Of a stretch of 64,000 bases of DNA, positions 47,719 through 57,837 are shown piece by piece. This stretch comes from Rhizobium sp. Q54. Lineage in GTDB: Bacteria > Pseudomonadota > Alphaproteobacteria > Rhizobiales > Beijerinckiaceae. The stretch spans positions 1 to 64,000 of the forward strand of contig CAMCUC010000010.1 of assembly GCA_945878875.1 (NCBI GenBank). The letters are read 5' to 3'. A program made the position numbers and the translations under genes. The notes beneath the pieces were generated by a model. The model was given only the letters and a program-made list of their open reading frames with translations, did not search any database and was not told the origin of the DNA. Each line of letters begins with the position of its first letter. Position 1 is the first letter of the stretch.

Positions 47719-48225
47719 ATGGCTGATGTTTCGCCGTTCTGGACTTTTTCACTCGCGCTCTATCGCACGCCCGGGGTTCCGGCTGCTTGCATAGTCCTTC
47801 AGGACGAGTGCGGGGTGGACGTGAACGTGCTGCTGTTTGCACTTTGGCTTGCAAAAGAGGGGCGCGCGTTGCGGTCGGACGATCTTGCGGAAGCTGATTT
47901 AGCAATTTCAGCGTGGCGCAATGAGGCGGTGCGGCCTTTACGCGCGGTACGCCGCTTTCTGCGCGAACCGCACGCCGCGATGGAAAGCCCCGCTGCAGCG
48001 GCGCTGCGGGACAAAGTCAAGGCTGTTGAGCTTGAGTCCGAGCGCTTGCAGCAAGAGGCGCTGTTTGCGCTGAAACCAGCTGCAAACTGGGGCGAGGCGT
48101 GCGATCCGGCAGATGCAGCGGCGCGTAATATAAGTGCTTGTGCGGCAATGCTGAAGGTTGTCTTCCCCGATGCTCCGCGTCAGGCCTTGCTGGAAGCGTT
48201 TGAGAGTTTGCGCTCTCGCGCATAA
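47719..48225 (+). CDS. TIGR02444/DUF2390 family protein
   Basis: A 168-residue helical protein. SPFWTFSLALYRTPGVPAACIVLQDECGVDVNVLLFALWLA is the characteristic TIGR02444 start; the middle RPLRAVRRFLR is also typical. No enzymatic function is known. It precedes ubiX by 67 bases on the same strand. Confidence 0.85.
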   Translation: MADVSPFWTFSLALYRTPGVPAACIVLQDECGVDVNVLLFALWLAKEGRALRSDDLAEADLAISAWRNEAVRPLRAVRRFLREPHAAMESPAAAALRDKVKAVELESERLQQEALFALKPAANWGEACDPADAAARNISACAAMLKVVFPDAPRQALLEAFESLRSRA

Positions 48226-48292
48226 TGTTTGGCGGCTTGACGGGAGCTTTGCCTCCGTTCAAAGCCTTTGCTGAAGTAGCTGGGGAGCGCGC

Positions 48293-48892
48293 GTGTCGGA
48301 TCAATCAAAGAAGCGGATCATCGTCGGCATCAGCGGCGCATCCGGCATTATCTATGGCGTTCGCGCGCTGGAATTGCTGCGCGCGGCGGGCGTCCACACC
48401 CATCTCATCATGAGCAAGGCAGCTGAGTTGACGCTGGCCTATGAGCTGGACATGAAGGCGAAAGATCTGCGTGAGCTGGCCGACGATTATCATCCGATGG
48501 GCGACATTGGCGCCTCGATCTCGTCCGGATCTTTCCCCACTCTGGGCATGCTGATCGCCCCGTGCTCCATTCGCACGATGAGTGAAATTGCCACTGGCGT
48601 GACTGGCTCTTTGATGAGCCGCGCCGCTGACGTCGTGCTCAAGGAGCGCCGCCGCCTTGTGCTGGCGGTGCGCGAGACGCCGCTACATACGGGCCATCTG
48701 CGCACCATGCTGCAATTGTCGGAAATGGGCGCAATCATTGCTCCGGTTATGCCTGCGTTTTACAACAGGCCGCAATCGCTGGACGATATCGTGAACCATT
48801 CGGTTGGGCGAATGATGGATTTGTTCGACATTGATTCTGGAATCGTCAAACGCTGGAAAGCGGAGCAGGACGAGCAGCCGGGCCAGCAATGA
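48293..48892 (+). CDS. ubiX: Flavin prenyltransferase UbiX
   Basis: A 199-residue enzyme that prenylates FMN to make the cofactor of UbiD-type decarboxylases, needed for ubiquinone synthesis. RIIVGISGASGIIYGVRALELL is the flavin-binding start; APCSIRTMSEIATGVTGSLMSRAADVVLKERRRLVLAVRETPLH is the diagnostic region. Start GTG at 48293. The stop overlaps the next ATG by four bases. Confidence 0.96.
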   Translation: MSDQSKKRIIVGISGASGIIYGVRALELLRAAGVHTHLIMSKAAELTLAYELDMKAKDLRELADDYHPMGDIGASISSGSFPTLGMLIAPCSIRTMSEIATGVTGSLMSRAADVVLKERRRLVLAVRETPLHTGHLRTMLQLSEMGAIIAPVMPAFYNRPQSLDDIVNHSVGRMMDLFDIDSGIVKRWKAEQDEQPGQQ

Positions 48893-49752
48893 TTGAACTC
48901 CGCTGCGGGACGGCGTGCGCGTCGATTTCGCAGCACGGAGCTGAATTGCGTAGATGGAGCGTCGCTGACAAGGCCTTGTTATGGACGCCTGACGCTGCGA
49001 TCTGGGACGGCGTATCGCCCGTGTTGTTCCCCGTCGTCGGCTGGACGCGAGAAAGCCGCGTGCAAGTCGACGGCGTATTTTATCCCATGCCAGTGCATGG
49101 TTTTGCTGCGAACGCCGAGTTCACGAGCGAGGAAATCAGCGCAACTCACGCGCGCTTCACGCTGCGCGACAATGCTGAAACGCGCGTGCATTATCCGTTT
49201 GCTTTCGAGCTTTGCGTTGATTATCGCCTGAGCGAAGACGCGCTGGACGTTGCATGCCGCGTGCGCAATACGGGCGCCGAGGCGATGCCTTACTCCATCG
49301 GCCTGCATCCAGGTTTCGGTTGGCCGTTCTGCGGCGGGGATTATTCCGATTATCGCATTGTCTTCGATCAGCCGGAGGCGCCAAGCGTTCCCATCATTGG
49401 GCCGGGCGGATTGTTCTCGCAAACCAGCCGCGCAATTGCGTTGACCGGTCGCGAGCTGGCGCTGTCGCCGGAGCTTTTTATGCACGAGGCGCTGTGTTTT
49501 ATCAACGCGAAGAGTCGTACGCTTACGTTCGAGCGGGCGGGCTTTGGCGCTATTGAGATTGCAGGCGAGGGCTTTCCCCATTGGGCTTTATGGTCGAAGC
49601 TCGGCGCGCCTTTTCTCTGCATCGAGGCATGGAGCGGCCACGGCGACCCCGAGGGTTTTGCGGGCGAGTTGCGCGACAAGCCTTCCATCACATTACTTGC
49701 GGCGGCCGGCGAGGGCGTCCACAAAGCGCGCTTCAGTTTTCGTTCGAGCTGA
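48889..49752 (+). CDS. Aldose 1-epimerase-like protein
   Basis: A 287-residue galactose-mutarotase-fold protein. GVSPVLFPVVGWTRESRVQVDGVFYPMPVHGFAANAEF and YSIGLHPGFGWPFCGG contain the substrate-binding His pattern, and EAWSGHGDPEGFAGEL is the C-terminal acid region. It probably acts on a sugar or sugar phosphate; the exact substrate is unknown. Coupled to ubiX by a 4-base overlap although no shared pathway is known. Confidence 0.85.
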   Translation: MIELRCGTACASISQHGAELRRWSVADKALLWTPDAAIWDGVSPVLFPVVGWTRESRVQVDGVFYPMPVHGFAANAEFTSEEISATHARFTLRDNAETRVHYPFAFELCVDYRLSEDALDVACRVRNTGAEAMPYSIGLHPGFGWPFCGGDYSDYRIVFDQPEAPSVPIIGPGGLFSQTSRAIALTGRELALSPELFMHEALCFINAKSRTLTFERAGFGAIEIAGEGFPHWALWSKLGAPFLCIEAWSGHGDPEGFAGELRDKPSITLLAAAGEGVHKARFSFRSS

Positions 49753-49839
49753 CAATCTTACGCCATCTTGGCGCCGGGGCGCGGGTCTGCGAAAACACAT
49801 TCGTACGCCGGGGCGATTCCGGCCTGAAAGGATAAGCGC

Positions 49840-50772
49840 GTGGCTGGATCTCCAGAATCTTCGCAAGCATATCTCCAAGCATATCTCATAGACGGCAAAG
49901 CCGTCTCCACGGAGGTTCTGGGAGAGATTGAGCTTGCGGCGCGCGACCTTGTTGCGCTTGGCGTGCGGCCCGGGCTTGCCGTCGTGCTGGTTGGCGAAGA
50001 TCCTGCGAGCCAGGTTTATGTGCGCGCAAAGGGGCGCGCGGCGGAAGCCTGCGGCTTTCATTCGGTGCAGCACACGCTGGATGCGGCCACAAGCGAGGCG
50101 GATGTGATCGCGCTCGTCGCCGCGCTCAACGCTGATCCTGCGATCCACGGCATCCTCGTGCAATTGCCGCTGCCTGCGCATATTGATTCCGCCAAAGTGC
50201 TTGAGACGGTTTCGCCGACAAAGGACGTGGATGGTTTTCATCCCGTCAACGCTGGCCTGCTTGCGATTGGGCAGACGCACCGCGCTCTGATTCCATGCAC
50301 GCCTGCAGGCTCGATGATCTTGTTGCGCGAGGCTGCGCGCAAGCTCGGCGTTACGCTGGCGGGGCTTGAGGCGGTCGTCGTTGGGCGCTCCAACATTGTC
50401 GGCAAGCCGATGGCGCATTTGCTGCTTGCTGAAAACCTCACCGTCACCATCGCCCATTCGCGTACGCGCGATCTGGCGGCCGTGGTTGCGCGCGCCGATG
50501 TGCTGGTGGCGGCTGTGGGGCTTCCGGAAATGATTGAGGGTGCGTGGATCAAGCCCGGCGCAATCGTCATCGACGTCGGCATCAATCGCGTGCCGGGCGA
50601 GGGGCTCGATAAAGCTGGCAAGCCGAAGACGCGGCTTGTTGGCGACGTGGCATTTGCTTCCGCATGTAAGCGCGCTGGCGCGATTACCCCCGTGCCCGGC
50701 GGAGTTGGCCCGATGACAATCGCCATGCTGATGAAGAACACCCTGACGGCGGCTCAACGAAGCGTGGGGTGA
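49840..50772 (+). CDS. folD: Bifunctional methylenetetrahydrofolate dehydrogenase/cyclohydrolase
   Basis: A 310-residue enzyme of one-carbon metabolism. The catalytic Lys is in [24 protein letters not shown] and [17 protein letters not shown] are the active-site and NADP loops; [15 protein letters not shown] ends the protein. The GTG start at 49840 has AAAGGA upstream. The N-terminus contains a duplicated QAYL from a 12-bp tandem repeat. Confidence 0.96.
   Translation: MAGSPESSQAYLQAYLIDGKAVSTEVLGEIELAARDLVALGVRPGLAVVLVGEDPASQVYVRAKGRAAEACGFHSVQHTLDAATSEADVIALVAALNADPAIHGILVQLPLPAHIDSAKVLETVSPTKDVDGFHPVNAGLLAIGQTHRALIPCTPAGSMILLREAARKLGVTLAGLEAVVVGRSNIVGKPMAHLLLAENLTVTIAHSRTRDLAAVVARADVLVAAVGLPEMIEGAWIKPGAIVIDVGINRVPGEGLDKAGKPKTRLVGDVAFASACKRAGAITPVPGGVGPMTIAMLMKNTLTAAQRSVG
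49864..49887 (+). repeat. In-frame 12-bp tandem duplication within folD
   Basis: CAAGCATATCTC occurs twice in direct succession, giving QAYLQAYL. Confidence 0.9.
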
Positions 50773-50773
50773 G

Positions 50774-52657
50774 CTATGGTCCGTCGCTGGCGGGAATGGC
50801 GGCGGGCGCCAGATCTGTAGGTTCTATTTTGATTGGTTGCGGCGGATCGGGCTGGCGCAAGAGGGGGGCTGCGGCGCGGGAGCGGCGGATCAGGTTTTCA
50901 GCGTCTAGAGACAGACGCAGATCGTCCCATGCGCCAGCGATGTCCAGCAGCAGGACCGGCTCGCGCGAGGCGCCTGCATTTGTTCGCGGCGGCGCGGCGG
51001 CGACCGAAAAGCGCAGCGTGCGCTCTCCAAGCTCGACCCCGCCGGCGATGCTCATTTCGGCGCCATGGCCAATGATGCGCGCCGAACTGATCGTCATGGC
51101 ACCGCGCGCCACGCGCGCCTCCATGTCTGCGGAGATAAACGTAGTCTGGCCTGAGCGCATGTCGGAGGGGATCGACAATGGGCGACGTTCGGCCCGGCGC
51201 ACGGCCTGTTCGATGTCGAGACCCATCAGCTCGCCTTTAGAAAACGCAGTGCGGACGCTGCCCTGAAGATCGCTCATCAGCGCATGGATCGAGCCGCCCC
51301 TCGCTGCAAGGCTCGCCTCCCCGCTGGCGGCGCCCTGCACCTGCGATGCGCCCGTCACATCGCGCAGCATCCGCCCGCTTTCGATGTTTGCGAAGGTCGT
51401 TGTGATCGCCAACGACAGGTTTGATGGCAATTGCGCCGACTCTGGCTGAAGCGTCACGCGTCCGCGCAATTTACCGCCATAGGCCTGCGAATCCGCAATG
51501 ATCGCCTCAAGCGCGCCATCGGCCAGCTTGATAAGAACGCCGACCTCGGTCATTGCGAAACGGCCAAACAGCGCTTTTGTGGCGGAGATGCGCAGGTCTG
51601 CGTCGAAGGCCGCAAAATCTGGTGATGCTATCGGCTCCTTGCTCCAGCTTTTGCTTTGCCCCCTATGCTGCGCTCCGCTCAGGGCGAGCAGGCCAAGATC
51701 GCGGGTTGAATACTCAAGCGCGCGCGTCGCCAGCGTGCCCGACAGTCTTGGCCTTCCTTCGTCGATGCGCAGGCTCAACGAGCCATCGAAAGAATTTGCG
51801 TCGATCGCCAACTTCATATCAGAGAGGGACGCCGTCTGCGGCAGCGCACGCATTTGGCCGCTGAGCGCGAAGCGTCCGAGCCGTCCCGGCAATGGCGGAC
51901 GCACATCGAGCAAGGCCAGCAAAGGCTGCAGGCGCTCCGATGTTGCCGCTATGCGCGCTTCTGCCAGCCAGCGCGCGCCGCCCGAGATGGTCCCGTTCAG
52001 CGACAGATCGACGATGCGCGATGCGATTTTCAGCGTGAACGGTGAATCGTCGCCCCGCATGAGCGATAACGGCTTGTCGAGAAGCGCCTGCAGCGAAAAA
52101 TTCTCCGCTTCGGTGCTGAAACCACCGGAGATTGCGGCGGCCTCCTTGTCTTCCCAGCGCAAAAGCGCGTGGACGTTGTCGAAAATGCGGGCCGCCCTTG
52201 CGTTGCCGATATGAGCCCGCCCGCCCGTGATCTCCAAAACCTCCGGTCGTGCGCCGCCCGCATCTGCGTATGCTGCGAAGCCGCGCAGCCGTGCGGCGAA
52301 ATCGTCGAGCGCGTTGGCCTCGACGGTCAGGGCCGGATTGACGACGCCGAGCCCGGAGAATTCGATGCGTCCGCCGAGCAGCGCCGTAAGCCGTAGATCG
52401 CCCCGCAGGCGCTCAATGTTCAGATCGACCGTGCGATCAGGCGATACGAGGCTGACGTTATGGAAGGTGAGCGCCGGTCGCGGAAGCAGGCGTATCGTCG
52501 TGCGCCCGGCGGCTTGCGCGTCAAAGCCCGTGGCGGCACGCCCGAGCGCCGCCAGTTCGCGCGCCGGTCCAGCGCTCCAAACGCGCCAGGGAATAGCGCC
52601 GATCACGATCAGCGCAATGGCCGCAATGGCGGTCGCCCATTTTCTTGTGCTGTTCAT
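50774..52657 (-). CDS. AsmA family protein
   Basis: A 627-residue protein anchored by one N-terminal helix (ATAIAAIALIVIGAIPW). The long periplasmic part has the beta-rich repeats of AsmA/VPS13-like bridge proteins, with VRTAFSKGELMGLDIEQAVR and GHGAEMSIAGGVELGERTLRFSV in the C-terminal AsmA_2-type region. AsmA proteins move phospholipids to the outer membrane or influence its assembly. Convergent with folD by one base. Confidence 0.88.
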   Translation of the reverse strand: MNSTRKWATAIAAIALIVIGAIPWRVWSAGPARELAALGRAATGFDAQAAGRTTIRLLPRPALTFHNVSLVSPDRTVDLNIERLRGDLRLTALLGGRIEFSGLGVVNPALTVEANALDDFAARLRGFAAYADAGGARPEVLEITGGRAHIGNARAARIFDNVHALLRWEDKEAAAISGGFSTEAENFSLQALLDKPLSLMRGDDSPFTLKIASRIVDLSLNGTISGGARWLAEARIAATSERLQPLLALLDVRPPLPGRLGRFALSGQMRALPQTASLSDMKLAIDANSFDGSLSLRIDEGRPRLSGTLATRALEYSTRDLGLLALSGAQHRGQSKSWSKEPIASPDFAAFDADLRISATKALFGRFAMTEVGVLIKLADGALEAIIADSQAYGGKLRGRVTLQPESAQLPSNLSLAITTTFANIESGRMLRDVTGASQVQGAASGEASLAARGGSIHALMSDLQGSVRTAFSKGELMGLDIEQAVRRAERRPLSIPSDMRSGQTTFISADMEARVARGAMTISSARIIGHGAEMSIAGGVELGERTLRFSVAAAPPRTNAGASREPVLLLDIAGAWDDLRLSLDAENLIRRSRAAAPLLRQPDPPQPIKIEPTDLAPAAIPASDGP

Positions 52658-52758
52658 TGGCTCCAGCGCCGCGCCACACCCGACATGCCTTCTAGCGCGC
52701 CCCGCTCTGGATATCGAGCCGCATTTGAGCTTTTCAAAGGCGGCTTTGCTGGCTCCCT

Positions 52759-53880
52759 TTACTGGGAGACAGAACGGCCGGTCTGGATATCTGGTTGCGA
52801 CAACGCCGCGAAAGCGTTGCGACGGCCGACGCCGGGGCGCACGCCTGTCGCCCGCTCCATCGAGCGCAGAATGGCGCGTTCGCTGCGCGGCAAGTTCAGA
52901 GCCTTGTCGATGCTGTCAAAATTGCGCGGCGAATATGGGGGGCGGGCGCCGCCCTTGAACACGCGGAAACCATCCGCCGTCATCACCCTGTCGCCACGGC
53001 GCAGCGTCGCGTCGCGCAGAATCGTCGCCATCGGATCGCTCTGCCCGCACGCGCATGTCTGATCGACCGTTTTCGAGAACCGCATCGCGACCGGCAGAGC
53101 AAAGTACGAGGCGCCGGTCGCAACCGAGACGGCTGTTGAGATATCGCCGTTCGTGGTTCTGTAGAGCCGGGTAGGAGCGCGCGGGCAGGCGAGGTTGCAA
53201 TCTTCCTGCGTCCCGGCACCCGTTCCCGGCACAGGGAAAAAGGAACCATCGCACAGGCGCACGCAAAGGGCGCGCGGCTTCTTCGCTACGCTGACAGCGG
53301 CTGTCTTGCGCGCAGCGGGCCTCGCATCTGTATCGACGGCGGGCGACGAGATTCGTGGTTGCTGACTTGTCGGCGCGATAACAGGCGCGATCGTAGGTGG
53401 GCGCGGCAGATCAAACGCGCGCGGCGTGATCGTGACGACGCGGTTCCACGGCAACCGGTCTATGAACTGCGACAGTTCGGAGCGGCGCGGCGCTTGCTGC
53501 ATCTGCGCGTGGACTTGTTGCTGATAATTATATTGCGCCTGCTGCTGCGCTTGTCGAAGCTGCTGCTGTTGCCTCAATTGCATTTGCTGCTGAAGGCGCG
53601 CTTGCTGCTGCCGGGCGTATTGCTGCTGGGCTTGTTGTCGCCTGATCGCGTCTGCTGAGGGGGCGCTCTGCCTGCGTTCGCTGAGCCAGAAAGACGCCGT
53701 GCTGTCATCTGGAGCAGCCAGAACGGAGTTTGCGACGGGATCCAGCGTAGCCAATGCAGTGGCGACGCATGCAAAGCCGAGGCCTAGCGCAATCAGCGCG
53801 CGCCGTGGCAAGGCAAACGTGGTGGTCGCGGGCTCGCACGAGCGGCTTGGCTCTCTTGAAGAGAAAAATGAAATCGGCAC
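52759..53880 (-). CDS. DUF2865 domain protein with Gln-rich region
   Basis: A 373-residue protein with a hydrophobic N-terminal signal or anchor (about 26-55, ALIALGLGFACVATALATL). Residues about 85-130 are almost only Gln, Ala, Arg and Leu. The DUF2865 domain follows: ALCVRLCDGSFFPVP, DCNLACPRAPTRLYRT, SYFALPVAMRFSKTVDQTCACG, with conserved cysteines. Function unknown; such proteins are common in Hyphomicrobiales envelopes. The same-strand neighbour is AsmA. Confidence 0.9.
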   Translation of the reverse strand: MPISFFSSREPSRSCEPATTTFALPRRALIALGLGFACVATALATLDPVANSVLAAPDDSTASFWLSERRQSAPSADAIRRQQAQQQYARQQQARLQQQMQLRQQQQLRQAQQQAQYNYQQQVHAQMQQAPRRSELSQFIDRLPWNRVVTITPRAFDLPRPPTIAPVIAPTSQQPRISSPAVDTDARPAARKTAAVSVAKKPRALCVRLCDGSFFPVPGTGAGTQEDCNLACPRAPTRLYRTTNGDISTAVSVATGASYFALPVAMRFSKTVDQTCACGQSDPMATILRDATLRRGDRVMTADGFRVFKGGARPPYSPRNFDSIDKALNLPRSERAILRSMERATGVRPGVGRRNAFAALSQPDIQTGRSVSQ

Positions 53881-54084
53881 AGAGGCGCCCCCGATGAAAC
53901 AACGCTACGACAAATTGCTAGCCTAGCATTCGTCGTATCACGGGCTTGAGCGTTAATACAAGGTTAAGGTCATGATCGTGCTTGTTTGATCTCGCGCATG
54001 GTGAAGAACGGTTCGCCCGCGCGAGAGTTATCTCTGAGGGCGCGGGATGATTTGCTTGCGCCGGTGAGCGGATTCGAGGGTCAT

Positions 54085-54480
54085 ATGAGCAATCATGGCG
54101 TGCAAATGCGGAAGATCGTGCTGGAAGAGGCGCGGGCCAAAGGCGCACCGGCAGGGCCGGGCGTTCATGCTTATGAATTTGTGGCGCCGCTGGACGAGGC
54201 CGGGTTCATCAACCTTGAGGCCTGGAAAAAGGAGCGCGTCCGCTGCTTCGTGCATCGACTGGAGCATGGAAAAATCGTCGAACGCGGCCTGCTTGTTCGC
54301 CGGGCCGGGGGCGTTGGCGGCGCGACATGGGCGTTCGACTACGAATTGGGCACGACGGAGGACGAGGAGGCGGGCTATCGCTTTGGCGCCCATGCTTTCA
54401 CGCCGGGCGAATACGTTTCAATCCGCGACGACGAAGACGAATTGCGGACCTTCAAGGTGATTTCCGCGACGTCGGCTTGA
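54085..54480 (+). CDS. Hypothetical protein
   Basis: 131 residues from the ATG at 54085 (GAGGG 4 bases upstream); the frame is open to 53986 but starts before that look weak. A soluble acidic protein: VHAYEFVAPLDEAGFINLEAWKKERVRCFVHRLEHGKIVERGLLVRR, a glycine-rich WAFDYELGTTEDEEAGYRFGAHAFTPGEYVSIRDDE. No family recognised. Strong codon bias suggests a real gene. Confidence 0.75.
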   Translation: MSNHGVQMRKIVLEEARAKGAPAGPGVHAYEFVAPLDEAGFINLEAWKKERVRCFVHRLEHGKIVERGLLVRRAGGVGGATWAFDYELGTTEDEEAGYRFGAHAFTPGEYVSIRDDEDELRTFKVISATSA

Positions 54481-54485
54481 GAACG

Positions 54486-54580
54486 CCAACGCCGTTGCGA
54501 GCCTCGCGGCTGAAAGCGCAAAACCACGGCTTGCACCGTCTGCGTGGATGGACGGGACAAGCCCGTCCGTGACGGCGGAG
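54486..54580 (-). repeat. Dispersed repeat family C, copy 2 (inverted)
   Basis: Reverse complement matches 37358-37448 across about 91 bp with roughly ten differences, including the GGACGGG...CCCGTCC hairpin. It lies between the hypothetical gene and the convergent RND permease. Confidence 0.75.
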
Positions 54581-54588
54581 ATAGCCAG

Positions 54589-57500
54589 CTATTCCGCCGC
54601 GCGCGCGTGGGCGGGCTCTAGGTTCGGGGTCGGGCCAGGCTCCTCTTCAGGCGCAGTGCGACCGGAGAGATAGCTGTCCACCCGGTCGAGGTAAATGTAG
54701 ACGACCGGCGTGATGTAGAGCGTCAGCATTTGCGACACGATCAGCCCGCCCACGACCGCCACGCCGAGCGGCTGGCGCAATTCAGCCCCGGCGCCGGCGC
54801 CGATCATGATCGGGATCGCGCCGAAAATGGCGGCCAGCGTCGTCATCATGATGGGGCGGAAACGGATGAGGGCGGCCTCGCGAATGGCGGGCGCAGCGTC
54901 CATGCCATCGCGCCGTCGCTCAATCGCAAAGTCGATCATCATGATCGCGTTTTTCTTGACGATGCCGATCAGCATAAGCACGCCGATGATGGCGATCACC
55001 GACAGGTCCATCTTGTAATATTGCAGCGCCAGCAGCGCGCCAATGCCAGCCGAGGGCAGGCCGGACAGAATGGTCAGCGGGTGGATATAGCTCTCATAGA
55101 GCACGCCGAGCAGAATATAGATTGTGAGCACGGCGGCGATGATGAGCGCCGCCTGTCCCGCAAGCGCCTGTTCAAACAAGGCGGCTGCGCCGGAGAAATT
55201 GGTCGAGATCGTCGCCGGCATGCCAATTTCGCGCGCGACGCGACGGATCGCCTCGTTCGCCTCGCCGAGTGCGACGCCCTGCGCGACATTGTAGGACAAT
55301 GTGACGGCAGGTTGCTGCGACTGACGGTTGATCGTCAGCGGCCCGACGGCGCGGCGCACGGTCGCCACCTGATCGAGCGGCACGATGGGCTGATTGGATA
55401 TGCCTGTGCTCGCCGCGCCTGTGTTGGCGCCGCCAGCCGTTGAAGCCGCGGCGCCGCCGCCGGACCCGGCACGGATAAAGATACGACTCAGGGAAGACGG
55501 GTCATCCTGGAATTGCTTGCTGGCGACCAGAATGACCGGGTAATCAGCCGATTGCGTGAAGATTGTCGAAATCTGGCGCGCACCGAATGTGTTGTAGAGC
55601 GCCGCGCGAATCTGGTCCGTGCTGACGCCGTAAGCCGCCGCCTTCTCACGGTCGATATCGACCACGAGTTCGGGATTGCGGATTTGCAGATCAGTGTTCA
55701 CGTCACGCAATTGCGGCAGGGCGCGCATGCCCTCCAGCATTTCCGGCGCCTTCTGGTAAAGCCCGGTGAGGTCCCCCGATTGCAGCGTGAATTGATATTG
55801 CGCGCGAGACTGGCGCCCGCCGCTCAGGTTCATGCTCTGAACCGGGTTGAACACGGCGTTGATGCCGATGATCTGCGACGTGCTGCGACGCAGCCGCAAG
55901 ACCACGTCGCCGATGGGGCCGCGCTCGTCCTTTGGCTTGAGGGCGATGAACACGCTGCCCTGATTGGCGCCCCCGCCAAAGCCGATTGCCGAAGAGGCAT
56001 AGAGCACGGCGGGATCTTTCAGGACGATGGCGACGACCTTCTGGCTCAATTCCGATTGCACGGCAAAGGAGGTGTCCGGACTGACTTCCGTCGATCCGGA
56101 CAGGAAGCCGGTGTCTTCCGTCGGGAAGAAGCCTTTTGGTATGTTCGAGAACATGTAGACGCTGAGCCCGAAGGTGGCGAAGGTCACCAGCAGCATGATG
56201 AAGCGATGGCGCAGCACGATGTCGAGCGTAACGCGATAACCGGTGTTCAGACCGTTCAGGAAACTGTCGCTGAATCGCGTGAACACATTGTCGGAACCGT
56301 GCAGGTTTGCAGGCTTCAGCAAGCGCGCGCACAGCATTGGCGTGAGCGTCAGCGATACGAAGCCAGACACCAGAATGGCGCAGGAAATCACCACGGCAAA
56401 TTCGCGGAACACGCGCCCCACGACGCCGCCCATGAGCAGGACCGGGATGAACACGGCCACCAGCGACAGCGTGATCGAGATAATCGTGAAGGCGATTTCC
56501 TTCGAGCCGACAAGCGCCGCCTCAAACGGCTTCATGCCTTTCTCGATGTGGCGCATGATGTTTTCAAGCATCACGATGGCGTCGTCGACCACAAAGCCCA
56601 CCGCCAGCGTGATCGCGAGCAGGGAGATGTTGTTGATGGAATAGCCGAACCCGTACATGAAGGCGCAGGTGCCAATCAGCGACACCGGGAGCGCCAGCGT
56701 CGGAATAATCGTGGCGGCGACTGTCTTCAGGAACATGAAGATCACGAGCACCACGAGCGCGACCGAAAGGGCCAGCGTGAAATGCACGTCATGCACGGAT
56801 TCGCGGATTGAAACCGAGCGATCGTTTACGATGCGCGCTTCTACTGATTGCACTAATTGCGCCTGATATTGCGGCATGCGATTGCGAATCTCGTCCACCA
56901 CCGCGACGGTGTTGGCGTCCGACTGGCGATAAACTGCGAGCGTGATCGCGCGCTCGTCGCCAAACCATGAGGCGGTGCGGTCGTTCTCAACGGAATCGAG
57001 CACTTTGGCGACTTCATCAAGTCGCACGGGCGCCCCGTTGCGCCAGGCGATGACGAGATCGCGATAGCCTTCCGCCCGCTCGATCTGCCCGGTCGCCTTG
57101 ATAACCGAATCTCTGCTCTCGCCGCGCAAACTGCCTACCGGAGACGCCGAATTTGCGTTGGCGACGGCTGTGCGAATGTCGTTCATCGTCAGGCCGCGCG
57201 CAGCCGCCGCATCAGGATCAGCTTCAATGCGGACGGCGTATTTCTGCTGGCCGAAGATAGAAACCTGCGCGACGCCGGGAATCTGCGAAATCTGCTGGGC
57301 GAACACCTGTTCGGCGTAATCATTGGTGACGGCGAGCGGCAGAACCGGGGATTTCAGCACAAGGAACAGGATCGGCGCGTCAGCAGGGTTCACTTTGCGG
57401 AAGCTGGGCGGCGCTGGCAATTCTGGCGGCAGGCGGCGCAGCGTTGCGGAAATTTGCGATTGCACGTCGAGCGCCGCGCCGTCGATGGGGCGGTCGAGAT

Positions 57501-57786
57501 CAAACTGAAGCGTGATCGAGGTTTGCCCGTTCGACGAGCGCGAGGTCATTTGCGCGATGCCGGGAATGGTTGCGAACGCGCGCTCCAGCGGCGCTGCGAC
57601 CGACGAGGCCATGGTTTCAGGATTAGCGCCCGGCAGACTGGCGGAGACGGCGATGGTTGGGAAATCCACCCTGGGCAGGGCGGCGACCGGCAGCTTCAGA
57701 TACGCGAAAACGCCGAAGATGATGAAGGACATCATCAACAGCGTCGTCATGACAGGGCGTCGGATGCAGAGTTCGGGCAATGACAT
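54589..57786 (-). CDS. RND efflux transporter permease (HAE1-type)
   Basis: A 1065-residue inner-membrane proton antiporter subunit with 12 helices and two large periplasmic loops. The proton-relay Asp pair is in LAVGFVVDDAIVMLENI and the Lys in IVKKNAIMMIDFAI. Periplasmic motifs such as VDFPTIAVSASLPGANPETMASSVAAPLE and GLRGES-like regions fit the MdtB/MdtC-like tri-partite pumps. The substrate is unknown. It follows the adaptor on the same strand with a 51-bp gap. No outer-membrane TolC-type gene is near. Confidence 0.95.
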   Translation of the reverse strand: MSLPELCIRRPVMTTLLMMSFIIFGVFAYLKLPVAALPRVDFPTIAVSASLPGANPETMASSVAAPLERAFATIPGIAQMTSRSSNGQTSITLQFDLDRPIDGAALDVQSQISATLRRLPPELPAPPSFRKVNPADAPILFLVLKSPVLPLAVTNDYAEQVFAQQISQIPGVAQVSIFGQQKYAVRIEADPDAAAARGLTMNDIRTAVANANSASPVGSLRGESRDSVIKATGQIERAEGYRDLVIAWRNGAPVRLDEVAKVLDSVENDRTASWFGDERAITLAVYRQSDANTVAVVDEIRNRMPQYQAQLVQSVEARIVNDRSVSIRESVHDVHFTLALSVALVVLVIFMFLKTVAATIIPTLALPVSLIGTCAFMYGFGYSINNISLLAITLAVGFVVDDAIVMLENIMRHIEKGMKPFEAALVGSKEIAFTIISITLSLVAVFIPVLLMGGVVGRVFREFAVVISCAILVSGFVSLTLTPMLCARLLKPANLHGSDNVFTRFSDSFLNGLNTGYRVTLDIVLRHRFIMLLVTFATFGLSVYMFSNIPKGFFPTEDTGFLSGSTEVSPDTSFAVQSELSQKVVAIVLKDPAVLYASSAIGFGGGANQGSVFIALKPKDERGPIGDVVLRLRRSTSQIIGINAVFNPVQSMNLSGGRQSRAQYQFTLQSGDLTGLYQKAPEMLEGMRALPQLRDVNTDLQIRNPELVVDIDREKAAAYGVSTDQIRAALYNTFGARQISTIFTQSADYPVILVASKQFQDDPSSLSRIFIRAGSGGGAAASTAGGANTGAASTGISNQPIVPLDQVATVRRAVGPLTINRQSQQPAVTLSYNVAQGVALGEANEAIRRVAREIGMPATISTNFSGAAALFEQALAGQAALIIAAVLTIYILLGVLYESYIHPLTILSGLPSAGIGALLALQYYKMDLSVIAIIGVLMLIGIVKKNAIMMIDFAIERRRDGMDAAPAIREAALIRFRPIMMTTLAAIFGAIPIMIGAGAGAELRQPLGVAVVGGLIVSQMLTLYITPVVYIYLDRVDSYLSGRTAPEEEPGPTPNLEPAHARAAE

Positions 57787-57837
57787 GTAGCTGTCTCGCT
57801 TCTGGCGGTCTTGCAGGCCTCAAGGTCTTACATACAA

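Noticed and set aside
53359-53658. Leucine-rich plus-strand frame opposite the DUF2865 gene
   Set aside because: Produced by reading the Gln codon runs of the DUF2865 protein in antisense.
55513-56811. Long plus-strand open frame opposite the RND permease
   Set aside because: Composition (His, Arg, Gln, Asp rich) and absence of motifs show an antisense shadow.
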